From positions 1 to 32,444 of the forward strand of contig NZ_JACJQJ010000089.1 of the NCBI RefSeq assembly GCF_014696615.1: a stretch of 32,444 nucleotides of DNA. Reading direction: 5' to 3'. This DNA is from Nostoc linckia FACHB-104. Its GTDB lineage: Bacteria > Cyanobacteriota > Cyanobacteriia > Cyanobacteriales > Nostocaceae. The notes beneath the pieces are model-generated. The model was not told the origin of the DNA and made no database searches. It was given only the letters and a program-made list of their open reading frames with translations. Both the position numbers and the translations under genes were made by a program. Below, piece after piece: positions 1 through 9,962 of the stretch. Position 1 is the first letter of the stretch. Each line of letters starts with the position of its first letter.

Positions 1-104
1 GTTGACTGTTGACTGTTGACTGTTGACTGTTGACTGTTGACTGTTGACTGTTGACTGTTGACTGTTGACTGTTGACTGTTGACTGTTGACTGTTGACTGT
101 TGAC
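1..104. repeat. STRR heptamer array (GTTGACT)n
   Basis: The window opens inside a perfect tandem array of the heptamer GTTGACT, with 14 full copies plus six bases; the true left end lies outside. Heptameric short tandem repeats of this kind are typical of heterocystous cyanobacteria. A degenerate relative of the same heptamer lies at 29531-29572, and both arrays are followed within a few bases by the same 38-bp repeat. Confidence 0.97.
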
Positions 105-109
105 AAACT

Positions 110-147
110 CCACGAGTAGTTATGCAATTTAAAGGTGTATTAGCTTA
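110..147 (+). repeat. 38-bp dispersed repeat, copy 1
   Basis: The 38 bases starting CCACGAGTAGTTATGC and ending TATTAGCTTA are identical to 29577-29614, in the same orientation. Both copies lie immediately downstream of a GTTGAC-type heptamer array. The repeat contains an ATG (122-124) that opens a frame reading MQFKGVLA before a stop; in the other copy the same frame runs on for 33 codons. The function is unknown. It could be a mobile-element end, a shared 5' leader, or a conserved mini-ORF start. Confidence 0.9.
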
Positions 148-171
148 AATCTTAAAGTGTAGGATAGCTAG

Positions 172-202
172 TGCTTTGTAGTGAGACAGATGCTACAAAG
201 CA
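172..202. other. Hairpin, 10-bp stem
   Basis: TGCTTTGTAG (172-181) and CTACAAAGCA (193-202) form a perfect 10-bp stem with an 11-nt loop. There is no T-tract on either side, so it is not a clear intrinsic terminator. It lies between the 38-bp repeat and the decayed MgtC-like gene. Confidence 0.6.
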
Positions 203-263
203 AAACTCTGCTGCAAGCTTAATATATCCTCTGGCTGTTTCCAGCTAGAAGCTCATGTGGTAA

Positions 264-491
264 ATTATACGAGGCTTAACCACAGCCACCTGTATTTGGA
301 CTTCGGCAGGATTGGGTGCAGCAATTGGCTGTGGTTGATGGCAAATGGGATTATTAGGAGGGTTGCTAACGCTGATTACGCTGAGTGGAGTTAAAAAGCT
401 CAATCGCTCATTCGTTAGCCTGGGTAGTCAAAATAAAAAGGGCAAAAGTCAGGAGTTAATCACCACTGAAGAACATGATGATGATGATTAA
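264..491 (+). pseudogene. Decayed MgtC/SapB-family membrane protein, C-terminal remnant
   Basis: From 267 one frame reads IRGLTTATCIWTSAGLGAAI, then GCG, an in-frame TGA at 336-338, and WQMGLLGGLLTLITLSGVKK onward to an acidic end (EEHDDDD) and TAA at 489-491. The RGLTTA-x-x-IW block followed by glycine-rich membrane helices and LTLxTL is the hallmark of MgtC/SapB-family membrane proteins. A TAA at 261-263 closes the frame upstream, and the expected N-terminal two-thirds of an MgtC protein is absent. This is therefore a truncated copy broken by a stop codon. The last part (345-491) could still encode a 48-residue peptide, but I see no good ribosome-binding site. The family call rests on the short conserved block; that the gene is dead is an inference from the two stops and the missing N-terminus. 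Confidence 0.65.
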
Positions 492-574
492 CATTTAGTT
501 ACAGCATGAAAACTGATGTATGCAAAAAATTTTGATTTTTGACTCATTCATAGGACATCTTTCACTGCTGACAT

Positions 575-913
575 CTAACTTTCACTTTTTTCCCAAGGTG
601 AAGTTGGTAATTGATTGACTGATTTGACAATACAACTCTCTAGATATATGGGAACTTGTCCACAATTAGGGCATTGCGCTCTATTATCTGGTTTACTGTC
701 GGTTTTACCTTTGGGACGAGGCTTTGAGTTTTGCGGTGTCATAAAAACCACTTCAATAGACAGTGGTGCCAAGCATTTCTGACATTCGCAAATTAATAGT
801 TGCTCTGTAGGGCTTGTTTGGTAGACTTTGAGATGTTGAGCAGGAAAGAACTGTTCTGGTGGTTCAGGCTGGTAGTGGGATTCATCAAAATTCTCAGAAA
901 TAGGTTTGGTCAT
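575..913 (-). CDS. Small zinc-ribbon-like protein, function unknown
   Basis: This gene encodes a 112-residue soluble protein with no signal peptide or membrane segment. It has two Cys pairs: CECQKC near residues 43-48 and CPNC near residues 81-84. Together they could bind one zinc ion as a zinc ribbon. Between them lies a basic, proline- and lysine-rich stretch, and the N-terminus is acidic with several prolines. The start ATG at 911-913 has only a weak upstream purine stretch. I do not recognise a named family. The Cys layout suggests a structural zinc site, perhaps for protein or nucleic-acid contacts, but this is inference. The gene stands alone between the MgtC remnant and a repeat-rich gap. 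Confidence 0.65.
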   Translation of the reverse strand: MTKPISENFDESHYQPEPPEQFFPAQHLKVYQTSPTEQLLICECQKCLAPLSIEVVFMTPQNSKPRPKGKTDSKPDNRAQCPNCGQVPIYLESCIVKSVNQLPTSPWEKSES

Positions 914-1067
914 GATTACTCGGGTATTTGTTGCCAGTAGCTAATGGTAGTGACCTGCAATGCTAACTCTCTTATATGATTTTGACCTGAAATATTGGAT
1001 ATGCGTTAGCTGCATCTTCGTAAAATCATAAATTTATCAGCTTTTTTGTCAAGTTGCAGCCGCGATA

Positions 1068-1090
1068 CCTGCGGCAGGCTACGCCAACGC
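1068..1090. repeat. Dispersed palindromic repeat (GGCAGGCTACGCC type)
   Basis: CCTGCGGCAGG (1068-1078) is palindromic and is followed by CTACGCCAACGC. This is a short GC-rich repeat of a kind often seen between, and sometimes inside, genes of Nostocales. A related sequence is embedded in the phytochrome gene at 16005-16036. Confidence 0.7.
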
Positions 1091-1149
1091 ATTTGTTAAG
1101 TTGTTACACCCAGAAATGATCCATCTCGCATTTAAGCTGATGGTATCTC

Positions 1150-1273
1150 AATACTGCTCGGTTAAGGATTTTCAACTCGGAATTTGGTTTGGGGAAAAGG
1201 TGAAAGGGTAAGGGTTAAAGGTTTTTTCTTGCCTCTTTTCCCCTTCCCCTTTTCCCCTTAACCGACCAGTATT
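1150..1273. mobile_element. MITE-like element with 17-bp terminal inverted repeats
   Basis: The left end AATACTGCTCGGTTAAG (1150-1166) and right end CTTAACCGACCAGTATT (1257-1273) are inverted repeats with one mismatch. The element is flanked by an 11-bp direct repeat, GATGGTATCTC, at 1139-1149 and 1275-1285, with one extra base on the right, as expected for a target-site duplication. The 124-bp interior encodes nothing and is a purine-rich stretch followed by its pyrimidine-rich counterpart, so the whole can fold into a long hairpin. An internal 61-bp stretch (1173-1233) is repeated exactly at 30915-30975. It looks like a non-autonomous element mobilised by a transposase elsewhere. Confidence 0.75.
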
Positions 1274-1332
1274 AGATGGTATCTCCGCGATCGCAATTTC
1301 TTTATTAAGAATTTTGGCGCTTCACATCTCGT

Positions 1333-1361
1333 AAAAATGGGATAGGCAATTGCCCATCCCA
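1333..1361 (-). terminator. Intrinsic terminator of ahcY
   Basis: Read on the minus strand, TGGGATGGGCAATTGCCTATCCCA forms a hairpin centred on the palindrome GGCAATTGCC with one G-T type mismatch. It is followed at once by TTTTT. It lies about 50 bases beyond the ahcY stop codon and has the right orientation to end that transcript. Confidence 0.8.
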
Positions 1362-1408
1362 CAACAAACCTAAGTTATGCTCATCACTCTAAAAGTTGAG
1401 GGTGCGCT

Positions 1409-3167
<1,759 letters not shown>

Positions 3168-4784
3168 GTGCGCTATCAATTTGTGGCGCTAATGAGTTCA
3201 ATGGCGATCGCCGTTGTCTCTGTACCCAAAGCTACAGCCCAAATTCCCTTTTTACCTAGCTTGCCAACTCCTAGTAGTGTAAGTAAAGATTCAGACAATA
3301 GAATTGTCACAGGCTGGATCTATTTAGACGGTCGCAGGTTGTTTCAAATAGCAGCAACCAGAATAAATTTCCCAGAGCGATCGCAAAATATTCAACAAAA
3401 CTTGGATGAAATTAGCCAAAATTACCTGCGTTCAGCTGCACAATCAGTCAATGTCCAGGTAGAAAAAGTTAACGATGTACCTGTAATTACCATTAACGGT
3501 CAATACCTGATGACCGTGACTTCCGAAGACGCGAGACTGCGTGAGGAAGATGCCACACTTTCAGCCAATCAAATAGTAGATACATTACAAGAAGCCTTAC
3601 AAAGGGCAAAACAAGAGCGAAACACGCAATTTTTAATTGACCAAGGGAAAATAGCAGCTGCGATCGCCCTGGCAATGATGGCTGCTAGTTGGGGTATATA
3701 TCGTTGGCAACGTCGTTCTCAACATGGGGTCATACAGCCTACTTTCCCAACTTCTCAACAAACCCAACCAATTACCACTCAACTAAATCAACAACAACAT
3801 CGGCATTTACACGAAGTCAAAAAACGCCTGTTTCAGCTAACTCAAGCTGGAATTTGGGGCGGTGGTACATTCATGATTTTGGGGCTATTTCCCTACACCA
3901 GAGTTCTGCAGTTAGGAATTCTCTCAGCTGCTCAAATTCCTCTGAGATTGGGAATTGTCGCATTGGGCACTTACGTAGTGATTCGTTTTAGTTATGCCCT
4001 GATTGACCGTTTTACCTCTACTCTCATCAGCAGCGGAGCTTTATTCGCCTCCGAAACTTCTGAAAGGTTACAACTACGGGTTTCTACTTTTTCGGGTGTA
4101 ACGAAAAGTATTGCCACAATTACCTGTGTGGCAGTTGGCTTCTTGTTAGGACTAATCGCTTTGGGAATAGATATCCTACCCTTATTAGCTGGTGCTAGTT
4201 TAGTGGGTGTCGCAGTTTCCCTAGCGTCGCAAAACCTGATCAAAGATGCGATTAACGGATTTTTGATTATTTTAGAAGACCAATATGCCTTAGGCGATGT
4301 GATTAACGTTGGCACAGTGGGCGGCTTAGTAGAGAATTTAAATTTGCGGATGACCCAAGTTCGCGACTCCGAAGGACGCTTAATCACCATTCCCAACAGT
4401 GAAATTAAAATTGTCGCCAATCTTTCTAGCCGTTGGTCAAGGGCAGATTTAACCATCCCCGTAGATTACCAAGCTGATATTGACGAAGTTTTGAAATTAA
4501 TTACTACTGTTGCCTTAGAGATGGATGAAGATCCACTATGGAAACATCAGATAGTAGAAACACCAAAAGTTTTAGGAGTTGATAACTTTGGCGATCGCGG
4601 TTTAATTATTCGTGTTTGGATTAAAACACAACCCCTGAAACAATGGGATGTAGCGCGAGAATACCGCCGCCGTCTCAAAATCGCCTTCGACCAAGCGGGA
4701 ATTTTTATTCCTGTTCCCCAACAGGCAATTTGGATCAACGATGTGCAATTGCAGCAACACCATGAGAATGGTAAAGCTAATTAA
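3168..4784 (+). CDS. MscS-family mechanosensitive ion channel with signal peptide
   Basis: This is a membrane channel of the small-conductance mechanosensitive type, expected to relieve turgor under hypo-osmotic shock. I chose GTG at 3168-3170, which sits 7 bases after a perfect AGGAGG. It gives a 538-residue protein starting with a clear signal peptide (MRYQFVALMSSMAIAVVSVP, cleavage near ATA-Q). An earlier TTG at 3135 would bury that signal. A periplasmic region of about 130 residues follows, then one membrane helix (IAAAIALAMMAASWGIY), then at least three more. The last is the pore-lining helix: LPLLAGASLVGVAVSLASQN continuing into LIKDAINGFLIILEDQYALGD. The cytoplasmic beta and alpha/beta domains (VENLNLRMTQVRDSEGRLITIPN) complete the MscS core. 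It is longer than E. coli MscS (286 residues) because of the N-terminal extension, as in many cyanobacterial homologues. It stands alone on its strand. Confidence 0.92.
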   Translation: MRYQFVALMSSMAIAVVSVPKATAQIPFLPSLPTPSSVSKDSDNRIVTGWIYLDGRRLFQIAATRINFPERSQNIQQNLDEISQNYLRSAAQSVNVQVEKVNDVPVITINGQYLMTVTSEDARLREEDATLSANQIVDTLQEALQRAKQERNTQFLIDQGKIAAAIALAMMAASWGIYRWQRRSQHGVIQPTFPTSQQTQPITTQLNQQQHRHLHEVKKRLFQLTQAGIWGGGTFMILGLFPYTRVLQLGILSAAQIPLRLGIVALGTYVVIRFSYALIDRFTSTLISSGALFASETSERLQLRVSTFSGVTKSIATITCVAVGFLLGLIALGIDILPLLAGASLVGVAVSLASQNLIKDAINGFLIILEDQYALGDVINVGTVGGLVENLNLRMTQVRDSEGRLITIPNSEIKIVANLSSRWSRADLTIPVDYQADIDEVLKLITTVALEMDEDPLWKHQIVETPKVLGVDNFGDRGLIIRVWIKTQPLKQWDVAREYRRRLKIAFDQAGIFIPVPQQAIWINDVQLQQHHENGKAN

Positions 4785-4787
4785 TTA

Positions 4788-4850
4788 GGGCATGGGGCAT
4801 GGGGCATTGGGCATGGGGCATTGAGAGTGCTGAGTTCTGAGTTCTGAGTC
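4788..4850. repeat. STRR heptamers (GGGGCAT)n and (GAGTTCT)n
   Basis: Between the MscS gene and trmFO lie imperfect tandem heptamers GGGCATG/GGGCATT (4788-4823), then GAGTTCT repeats (about 4832-4850). They are followed by a pyrimidine-rich CCCCATT/CCCCAGT stretch up to the trmFO start. These are typical heterocystous-cyanobacterial short tandem repeats; no function is evident. Confidence 0.85.
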
Positions 4851-4929
4851 AAGAGTTAAAAGTTATTTTCCTCATCTCCCTCATCCCCAGTCCCCATTAC
4901 CCAGTCCCCAATCCCCTTATAATCAAAAT

Positions 4930-6243
4930 ATGGAAAAACAACCGATACAAGTAATTGGAGGTGGACTAGCTGGGACAGAAGCAGCTTGGCAAATTGCCCA
5001 GGCTGGTGTGCCGGTGATTTTGCATGAAATGCGTCCAAGTCGCTTTAGCCCTGCCCACCATACAGAACACGTGGCAGAATTAGTATGTAGTAATTCCTTT
5101 GGTGCAATGGCAAGCGATCGCGCTACGGGATTATTACATGAAGAATTGAGGCAGCTAAATTCGATTGTCATCGCCAAAGCTGATGAACACTCCGTTCCCG
5201 CAGGTGGGGCGCTGGCTGTAGATAGAGGACAATTTAGCCAAGATTTAACAGAAACCTTATCTCATCATCCTTTAATTGAATTTCGCCGGGGTGAAGTTCC
5301 TGCCATTCCTGAAGGTATTGTGGTTTTGGCAACTGGGCCTTTAACTAGTCCCGATTTGGCAGAAGATATCCGTCGCTTAACAGGGATGGAATATCTCAGC
5401 TTTTTTGATGCTGCTAGCCCAATTGTTGTGGGAGAATCGATTAACCGCGATATTGCTTTTATGGCTTCTCGCTATGACAAAGGCGAAGCGGCTTATCTCA
5501 ACTGTCCCATGAATAAAGAGCAATATCTGCATTTTTGGGAAGAACTCCGCAAAGCTGAACAAACAGAATTGAAGGATTTTGAACGAGAAACAGCGAAATT
5601 TTTTGAAGCCTGTCTCCCCATCGAAGAACAAGCTTTGCGGGGGGAAGACACAATGCGCTATGGCCCCCTTAAACCTGTGGGGTTATCTGATAGCCGCACC
5701 GGAGAACGCCCTTACGCTGTGGTGCAGTTGCGACAAGAAGATAAAGCCGGTCAACTGTGGAACATGGTAGGCTTCCAAACAAATCTGCGTTGGGGTGAGC
5801 AAAAGCGAGTATTTAAACTAATTCCTGGTTTAGAAAATGCCGAATTTGTGCGCTTGGGAGTGATGCACCGCAACACCTTTATTAATGCGCCTCAACTCAT
5901 GTATCCCACTCTGCAATTTAAACAGCGTCCCACTTTACTAGCGGCCGGACAATTAATTGGTACTGAAGGCTACACCGCCGCGGCTGCGGGTGGGTGCTTG
6001 GCGGGAATTAATGCTGCAAGATTGGCTTTAGGCAAAGAAACTTTAAGTCTACCACCCACAACCATGATGGGCGCGCTGTTTGAATTTATCAGTTCCGCCT
6101 CCCCCAAACACTTTCAACCTATGCCGCCTAACTTCGGTATTTTCCCGGAATTGGGTGTAAAAATAAAAAACAAACAGGAGCGCTACGGACGTTACCGTGA
6201 TCGCTCTTTGACTGACTTAGTAAACTGGAAGCTTGCAATGTGA
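4930..6243 (+). CDS. trmFO: Methylenetetrahydrofolate-tRNA-(uracil-54-C5)-methyltransferase (FADH2-oxidizing)
   Basis: TrmFO makes ribothymidine at position 54 of the T-loop of tRNAs, using methylene-tetrahydrofolate as carbon donor and FAD/NAD(P)H as reductant; it acts in the cytoplasm. The 437-residue protein has the family length. It begins with the FAD-binding motif [12 protein letters not shown] (residues 9-20). [13 protein letters not shown] places Cys53 at the position known to be catalytic in Bacillus TrmFO, and Cys228 in [10 protein letters not shown] matches the second conserved cysteine. The conserved [11 protein letters not shown] and [23 protein letters not shown] blocks are also present. 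The ATG lacks an obvious Shine-Dalgarno sequence and follows directly on low-complexity DNA. A strong terminator follows, so the gene is probably transcribed alone. Confidence 0.97.
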   Translation: MEKQPIQVIGGGLAGTEAAWQIAQAGVPVILHEMRPSRFSPAHHTEHVAELVCSNSFGAMASDRATGLLHEELRQLNSIVIAKADEHSVPAGGALAVDRGQFSQDLTETLSHHPLIEFRRGEVPAIPEGIVVLATGPLTSPDLAEDIRRLTGMEYLSFFDAASPIVVGESINRDIAFMASRYDKGEAAYLNCPMNKEQYLHFWEELRKAEQTELKDFERETAKFFEACLPIEEQALRGEDTMRYGPLKPVGLSDSRTGERPYAVVQLRQEDKAGQLWNMVGFQTNLRWGEQKRVFKLIPGLENAEFVRLGVMHRNTFINAPQLMYPTLQFKQRPTLLAAGQLIGTEGYTAAAAGGCLAGINAARLALGKETLSLPPTTMMGALFEFISSASPKHFQPMPPNFGIFPELGVKIKNKQERYGRYRDRSLTDLVNWKLAM

Positions 6244-6289
6244 AGAGCAATGTATAGATGACATCTTCATCACTGTAATGTTCTCTGTT

Positions 6290-6328
6290 AAGGGTTTAGG
6301 AAGTTGAGCGTTCCTAAACCCTTTTCTT
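6290..6328 (+). terminator. Intrinsic terminator of trmFO
   Basis: AAGGGTTTAGGAA (6290-6302) and TTCCTAAACCCTT (6311-6323) form a perfect 13-bp stem with an 8-nt loop, followed by TTCTT. It lies about 50 bases after the trmFO stop and separates it from the AT-rich acyltransferase gene. The rest of the gap (6329-6548) is AT-rich and shows no further clear element. Confidence 0.9.
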
Positions 6329-6548
6329 AGCCTGAAGCTTGTCTTTATGAATTCTTTACATAAATCACTGTTTTTTCTATAGAAGTTTAATTTAAAGTTT
6401 GATACTATCCTATCGACAGTACTGATACTGATATTTTTTTTGACCGAGAGTAAGAAATCCTCTCAGTTATTTTTCAGGGGAATAGCTATCAGAAGCATCT
6501 AACACTAATCATTACTGATAGTTGAGACTATTCGCTATTAAAAATAAC

Positions 6549-7832
6549 ATGCAGCATAATTTAGCTACTACATGGTTTTTGAACCATGATATCACAAAAC
6601 TTGTAGTTGATAACCCTCTAAGCTTGAATGGACTGTTATTTGCTGTCTTTACAGCTTTAACTATAAATACTTTTAGAAAAACTTTAGATGATAAACCTCT
6701 TTCAATTTTGCAAACTAATCAAATGAAAGGTTTATCGATGATCATTATTATTATTCATCATTTAAGTATTCACAGTATTACGAATCCTTCAGACCTATTA
6801 ATTTTTAGGAATACTGGTTTTATTGGCGTAACATTATTTTTAATACTTTCGGGATTTGGTCTATGTTTATCTATGCAAAAAAAAGGAATAGAAAACTTTT
6901 TCAAGAGAAGACTATCTAAAATATACCTACCTTTTTTATTCGCCATGTTATTGGAAGTTGTTTTAAGAAAACTTGTTTTATATAATGCGAATAATATATT
7001 TACAGAACTATCTAATCTTGTTTTTAATGTAACTAGCGTAGATAGAAATATGTGGTTTATAATCTTTATCCTCTTTTGGTATGGTATAACTTATTTAATA
7101 TTTCGCCTTAATCTATCAACAAAATTAAAAATATTTTTTTTATGTTTCGTATCTATAGCCATTCTCTTGATACCGCAAATCCCAGAATTCTGGAAAATTA
7201 ATGCTTTTAGTTTTCCATTAGGTTGTTGGATAGGGTTGAATTATCAAGATATTTCACCAAAAATTCAAAAGGTTGTAAGTCAACGTTTGGGAATTCTGTG
7301 GGCTATGATAATTGGCTTTTTCATTTTATCTATAGTTCACTTATTTTTAGCATACATATCATATGAATATGGGGCAATTGCAACTGATTTATTATTTATA
7401 ATAATTGCAATAATTCTCTTGTTATTCTTAGCTAAGAAAAAAGTAGGGGTTAATAGCTATATAGAAACTATATGTGGATTATTAACAACTGCTATAGTAG
7501 GACTAAATTACTTAAATATATCTTCTGATTATAATATTGCTGGGCATATATTAAGAAATATGTCAGGCATATTTTCGGCTGGTGCGATATTCTTACTTGT
7601 ATCTTTAATGGTTAAATTTAACACATATTCTGTGTTTCTCAATTGGATTGGAGATATTGCTTTTGAGCTTTATCTTCTCCACGGTATGTTTATGTATTCT
7701 TTTGATTTTATTCTTTTTAGAGGAAACATTAGCATAACTTTTTTCATATATTTTATTGTAATTTGCCTAGCTAGCATAATTTTCAAAAAGTTAAACTCGG
7801 TTTTCTATAGTTCAATATTAAATAAACTATAG
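6549..7832 (+). CDS. Acyltransferase-3 family membrane protein, probably horizontally acquired
   Basis: This is a polytopic inner-membrane protein of the acyltransferase-3 (OafA/NolL-like) family, which usually O-acylates sugars of exopolysaccharide, lipopolysaccharide or other glycans. Evidence: a membrane helix ending in IIIIHHLSIHS with the conserved His, FIGVTLFLILSGFGL, and the basic FFKRRLSKIYLPFLF block. About ten hydrophobic helices follow to the end. I prefer ATG at 6549 (427 residues); a TTG at 6522 would add nine residues, and neither has a good ribosome-binding site. The gene is much more AT-rich than its neighbours, has no HIP1 site and sits alone, which suggests recent transfer. 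The substrate cannot be told from sequence, and no polysaccharide genes are adjacent. Confidence 0.85.
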   Translation: MQHNLATTWFLNHDITKLVVDNPLSLNGLLFAVFTALTINTFRKTLDDKPLSILQTNQMKGLSMIIIIIHHLSIHSITNPSDLLIFRNTGFIGVTLFLILSGFGLCLSMQKKGIENFFKRRLSKIYLPFLFAMLLEVVLRKLVLYNANNIFTELSNLVFNVTSVDRNMWFIIFILFWYGITYLIFRLNLSTKLKIFFLCFVSIAILLIPQIPEFWKINAFSFPLGCWIGLNYQDISPKIQKVVSQRLGILWAMIIGFFILSIVHLFLAYISYEYGAIATDLLFIIIAIILLLFLAKKKVGVNSYIETICGLLTTAIVGLNYLNISSDYNIAGHILRNMSGIFSAGAIFLLVSLMVKFNTYSVFLNWIGDIAFELYLLHGMFMYSFDFILFRGNISITFFIYFIVICLASIIFKKLNSVFYSSILNKL

Positions 7833-7911
7833 GAATCTGGAACGACAAGCTGTGCAAATGCTCACTTGCTCGCTCAAAGATTCAGGGGATTCTATATTCA
7901 CAGACTCGCTG

Positions 7912-8244
7912 TTAAGATTTATCTAACTCTGCAACTGATTTTTCTCTGCTCCGGTTTTGATTGGGAAGAGTTGCTAATCCATGTATACCTAATCCCGTAA
8001 TTACTCCGCCAAGTAATCCCCAAGTTCCATCAGCAAATACATTAATGCGATGCGCTAAAGTCCGATGATAGGCATAATCTAACTGCCTATCACTTACTTT
8101 GCCTGTTTTTGCTAGCCTTTCTATGTTGTTTTCAGCTTTTCCTAGCGCGTCATAATCCAAAACAAACCAATACAGCGATATTCCTACCACTGCTAAACCG
8201 GGAATAACTAAAGTTAGTAGAAGAATTGCTTTGCGAATATTCAT
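7912..8244 (-). CDS. Small two-helix membrane protein, function unknown
   Basis: I place the start at the ATG at 8242-8244 (MNIRKAILLLTLVIP), giving 110 residues. The frame is open further upstream to an ATG at 8350-8352, but those 36 extra residues (SNYQLPITNYPLPITKHQ) are a translation of a heptamer repeat array and are unlikely to be made. The protein has an N-terminal helix (about residues 6-28), a polar middle with a basic/acidic stretch (ENNIERLAKTGKVSDRQLDY), a second hydrophobic, glycine-rich segment (GTWGLLGGVITGLGIHGLA), and a charged tail. No family is recognised. It converges on the acyltransferase gene and is divergent from the M23 peptidase gene. Confidence 0.6.
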   Translation of the reverse strand: MNIRKAILLLTLVIPGLAVVGISLYWFVLDYDALGKAENNIERLAKTGKVSDRQLDYAYHRTLAHRINVFADGTWGLLGGVITGLGIHGLATLPNQNRSREKSVAELDKS

Positions 8245-8258
8245 ATAAATTAATTTGG

Positions 8259-8321
8259 GGTTTGGTATTTGGTGTTTGGTGATAGGTAATGGGTAATTGG
8301 TAATTGGTAATTGGTAATTGC
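8259..8321. repeat. STRR heptamers (TTTGGTG/TAATTGG)n
   Basis: An imperfect run of TTTGGTA/TTTGGTG units passes into about four tandem TAATTGG heptamers (about 8293-8321). It lies directly upstream of the small membrane protein gene and creates the spurious N-terminal extension of its reading frame. Confidence 0.85.
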
Positions 8322-8420
8322 TTCTAGCCTCCCTCCTCTCCCCAATCCCCATGACATTACCATGAGTCTGTGTTAAAACTTGGCTGACAAAGTTGACACA
8401 TATTGATTGCGTTTGAGTAG

Positions 8421-9674
8421 ATGGGTCGGATTTTGAAAATCATCCTCATGGTGTTGGGTTGGAGTCATAGATTTTGGCAATTTCACACCATGAACAAGAG
8501 ATTTTGCGGTTGGTGGCAGATGTCATTGGCTGGGATTTTTAGTGTCATTTTTTTGATATTCATTCTAGCTTTGCCAATGTATGGAGCTGCGACACCATCA
8601 ATTGACACCCTCAAGCAGCAACAGCAACAAGTTCAGCAGCAACGTCAGGATGTAGTTAAAGAACGCGATCGCTTAACTAATCTGCAAAAAGCAGCTGAAA
8701 ATCGCCTCGATGGATTACAGCGAAATCTACAAACCACTGATAGCTATATTCAAGACTCTGAATTGCGATTAAGCCAAGCTAATCAACGCCTACAAGAGTT
8801 AGAGACTGATTTAGCTATGGCCGAAGTTTCCTATGAAGAGAAACAAGTCGCCACAGTTGCACGATTGCGCTTTCTTCAACGATCGCCTGCGAATCAAGGA
8901 TGGGGAATTTTACTGCAAAGTGAAAATATTAGTGATTTTATTAGCCGTCGTCATCAGCTAAAGTTAGTCTACCAAGCAGATCGGCAAATTTTGACCAAAC
9001 TTAATCAACAAGCAAAGTTAATTAATCAACAAAAAACCGCAGTAGAGCAGCAAAAAAACCAAATTGACCTGATTCGTCAACAATTGCTAGGGCAAAAAGC
9101 CGATTACCAAGCGCAAGCACAGTCACAATCAGACTTAATTCAACGCCTCAATAGCGATCGCTTGGCTTTAGAAGCAGCACAAAACCAACTAGAACAAGAT
9201 TCCAAAAATTTAGAAGTCCTGATTCAACAAAAGGTTGCAGAAGCTCACTCGAAAGCCAATAGCAATAGTAAAAGTGTGATTATTCGTGGTACGGGGATGT
9301 TCGCATATCCCAGTGATGCAGCTACTAGCAGTCCTTTTGGTTGGCGAATCCACCCAATTCTCGGCTATCGTCGCTTTCATGCTGGACTAGACTTTGCTGC
9401 TAGTTATGGGAGTACAATTCGCGCCGCTGATTCAGGAACAGTAATTTTTGCTGGTTGGTATGGGGGTTATGGTAAAGCTGTAATTATTGACCACGGTAAC
9501 GGCATTACTACACTTTACGGTCATACCAGCGAATTGTTCGTTACGGAAGGACAAGGAGTACAACGCGGACAAGCGATCTCATCTGTGGGTTCCACTGGTC
9601 TATCTACTGGGCCTCATCTGCATTTTGAAGTACGACGTGATGGTACACCTGTCGACCCTGCCAGTTATCTTTAA
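8421..9674 (+). CDS. Murein hydrolase activator / M23 (LytM) peptidase with coiled coil
   Basis: This is an EnvC/NlpD-like cell-wall protein expected in the periplasm, where it cleaves peptidoglycan peptides or activates amidases during septation and growth. The 417-residue product has an N-terminal hydrophobic anchor or signal (MSLAGIFSVIFLIFILALPM). A long glutamine-rich coiled coil follows (about residues 60-285, IDTLKQQQQQVQQQRQDVVK and later heptads), then a C-terminal M23 domain. That domain shows SPFGWRIHPILG, HAGLDFAA (metal ligands His and Asp) and HLHFEVR (HxH ligand), so the zinc site looks intact, unlike in many EnvC proteins. ATG at 8421 and ATG at 8490 (MNKRFCGWWQ) are both possible; neither has a strong ribosome-binding site, and the later one gives a more usual signal peptide. 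It is followed by the tRNA-Arg gene. Confidence 0.92.
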   Translation: MGRILKIILMVLGWSHRFWQFHTMNKRFCGWWQMSLAGIFSVIFLIFILALPMYGAATPSIDTLKQQQQQVQQQRQDVVKERDRLTNLQKAAENRLDGLQRNLQTTDSYIQDSELRLSQANQRLQELETDLAMAEVSYEEKQVATVARLRFLQRSPANQGWGILLQSENISDFISRRHQLKLVYQADRQILTKLNQQAKLINQQKTAVEQQKNQIDLIRQQLLGQKADYQAQAQSQSDLIQRLNSDRLALEAAQNQLEQDSKNLEVLIQQKVAEAHSKANSNSKSVIIRGTGMFAYPSDAATSSPFGWRIHPILGYRRFHAGLDFAASYGSTIRAADSGTVIFAGWYGGYGKAVIIDHGNGITTLYGHTSELFVTEGQGVQRGQAISSVGSTGLSTGPHLHFEVRRDGTPVDPASYL

Positions 9675-9702
9675 AACTAGAGAAGTGCGATCGCCAACTA
9701 AG

Positions 9703-9731
9703 CTGCAATTCCATCCTCGGCGTGTTATAAT
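9703..9731 (+). promoter_or_regulatory. Sigma-70-type promoter of tRNA-Arg
   Basis: A perfect TATAAT (9726-9731) lies 17 bases after CTGCAA (9703-9708), a weak match to TTGACA. This would start transcription near 9738, a few bases before the tRNA begins at 9744. Confidence 0.65.
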
Positions 9732-9743
9732 CGAAAAGGTTAA

Positions 9744-9816
9744 GGGCGCGTGGCTCAGTGGATAGAGCAACAGATTCCGGTTCTGTGGGTCGGGGGTTCA
9801 AATCCCTCCGCGCTCG
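9744..9816 (+). tRNA. tRNA-Arg (anticodon CCG)
   Basis: A complete 73-nt cloverleaf. The acceptor GGGCGCG (9744-9750) pairs with CGCGCTC (9809-9815), including one G-U. The D-arm is GCTCAGTGGATAGAGC. The anticodon stem ACAGA/TCTGT holds the loop TTCCGGT, giving anticodon CCG, which reads CGG (Arg). The T-arm GGGGG-TTCAAAT-CCCTC ends at 9808, and the discriminator is G. CCA is not encoded and must be added enzymatically. Confidence 0.95.
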
Positions 9817-9962
9817 TTGCAATGTACAGTGACTAATTATTTGTCCGCGTTGACAAATTATCTCGTACAAAAAGCTTTCGCTGTATATTACAGTATCGCA
9901 GAACTATTTGTAAGGAAACATTTCTATTTCCTAAGATAGGAATACTATTTTCTGCATTAATT

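Noticed and set aside
1-104. CRISPR array
   Set aside because: The repeats are contiguous heptamers without spacers.
8245-8352. 36-residue N-terminal extension of the small membrane protein
   Set aside because: It is a translation of the TAATTGG/TTTGGTG heptamer array; the later ATG precedes a normal hydrophobic N-terminus.
9604-9870. Minus-strand frame spanning tRNA-Arg
   Set aside because: It covers the tRNA and the end of the M23 gene; coding is implausible.
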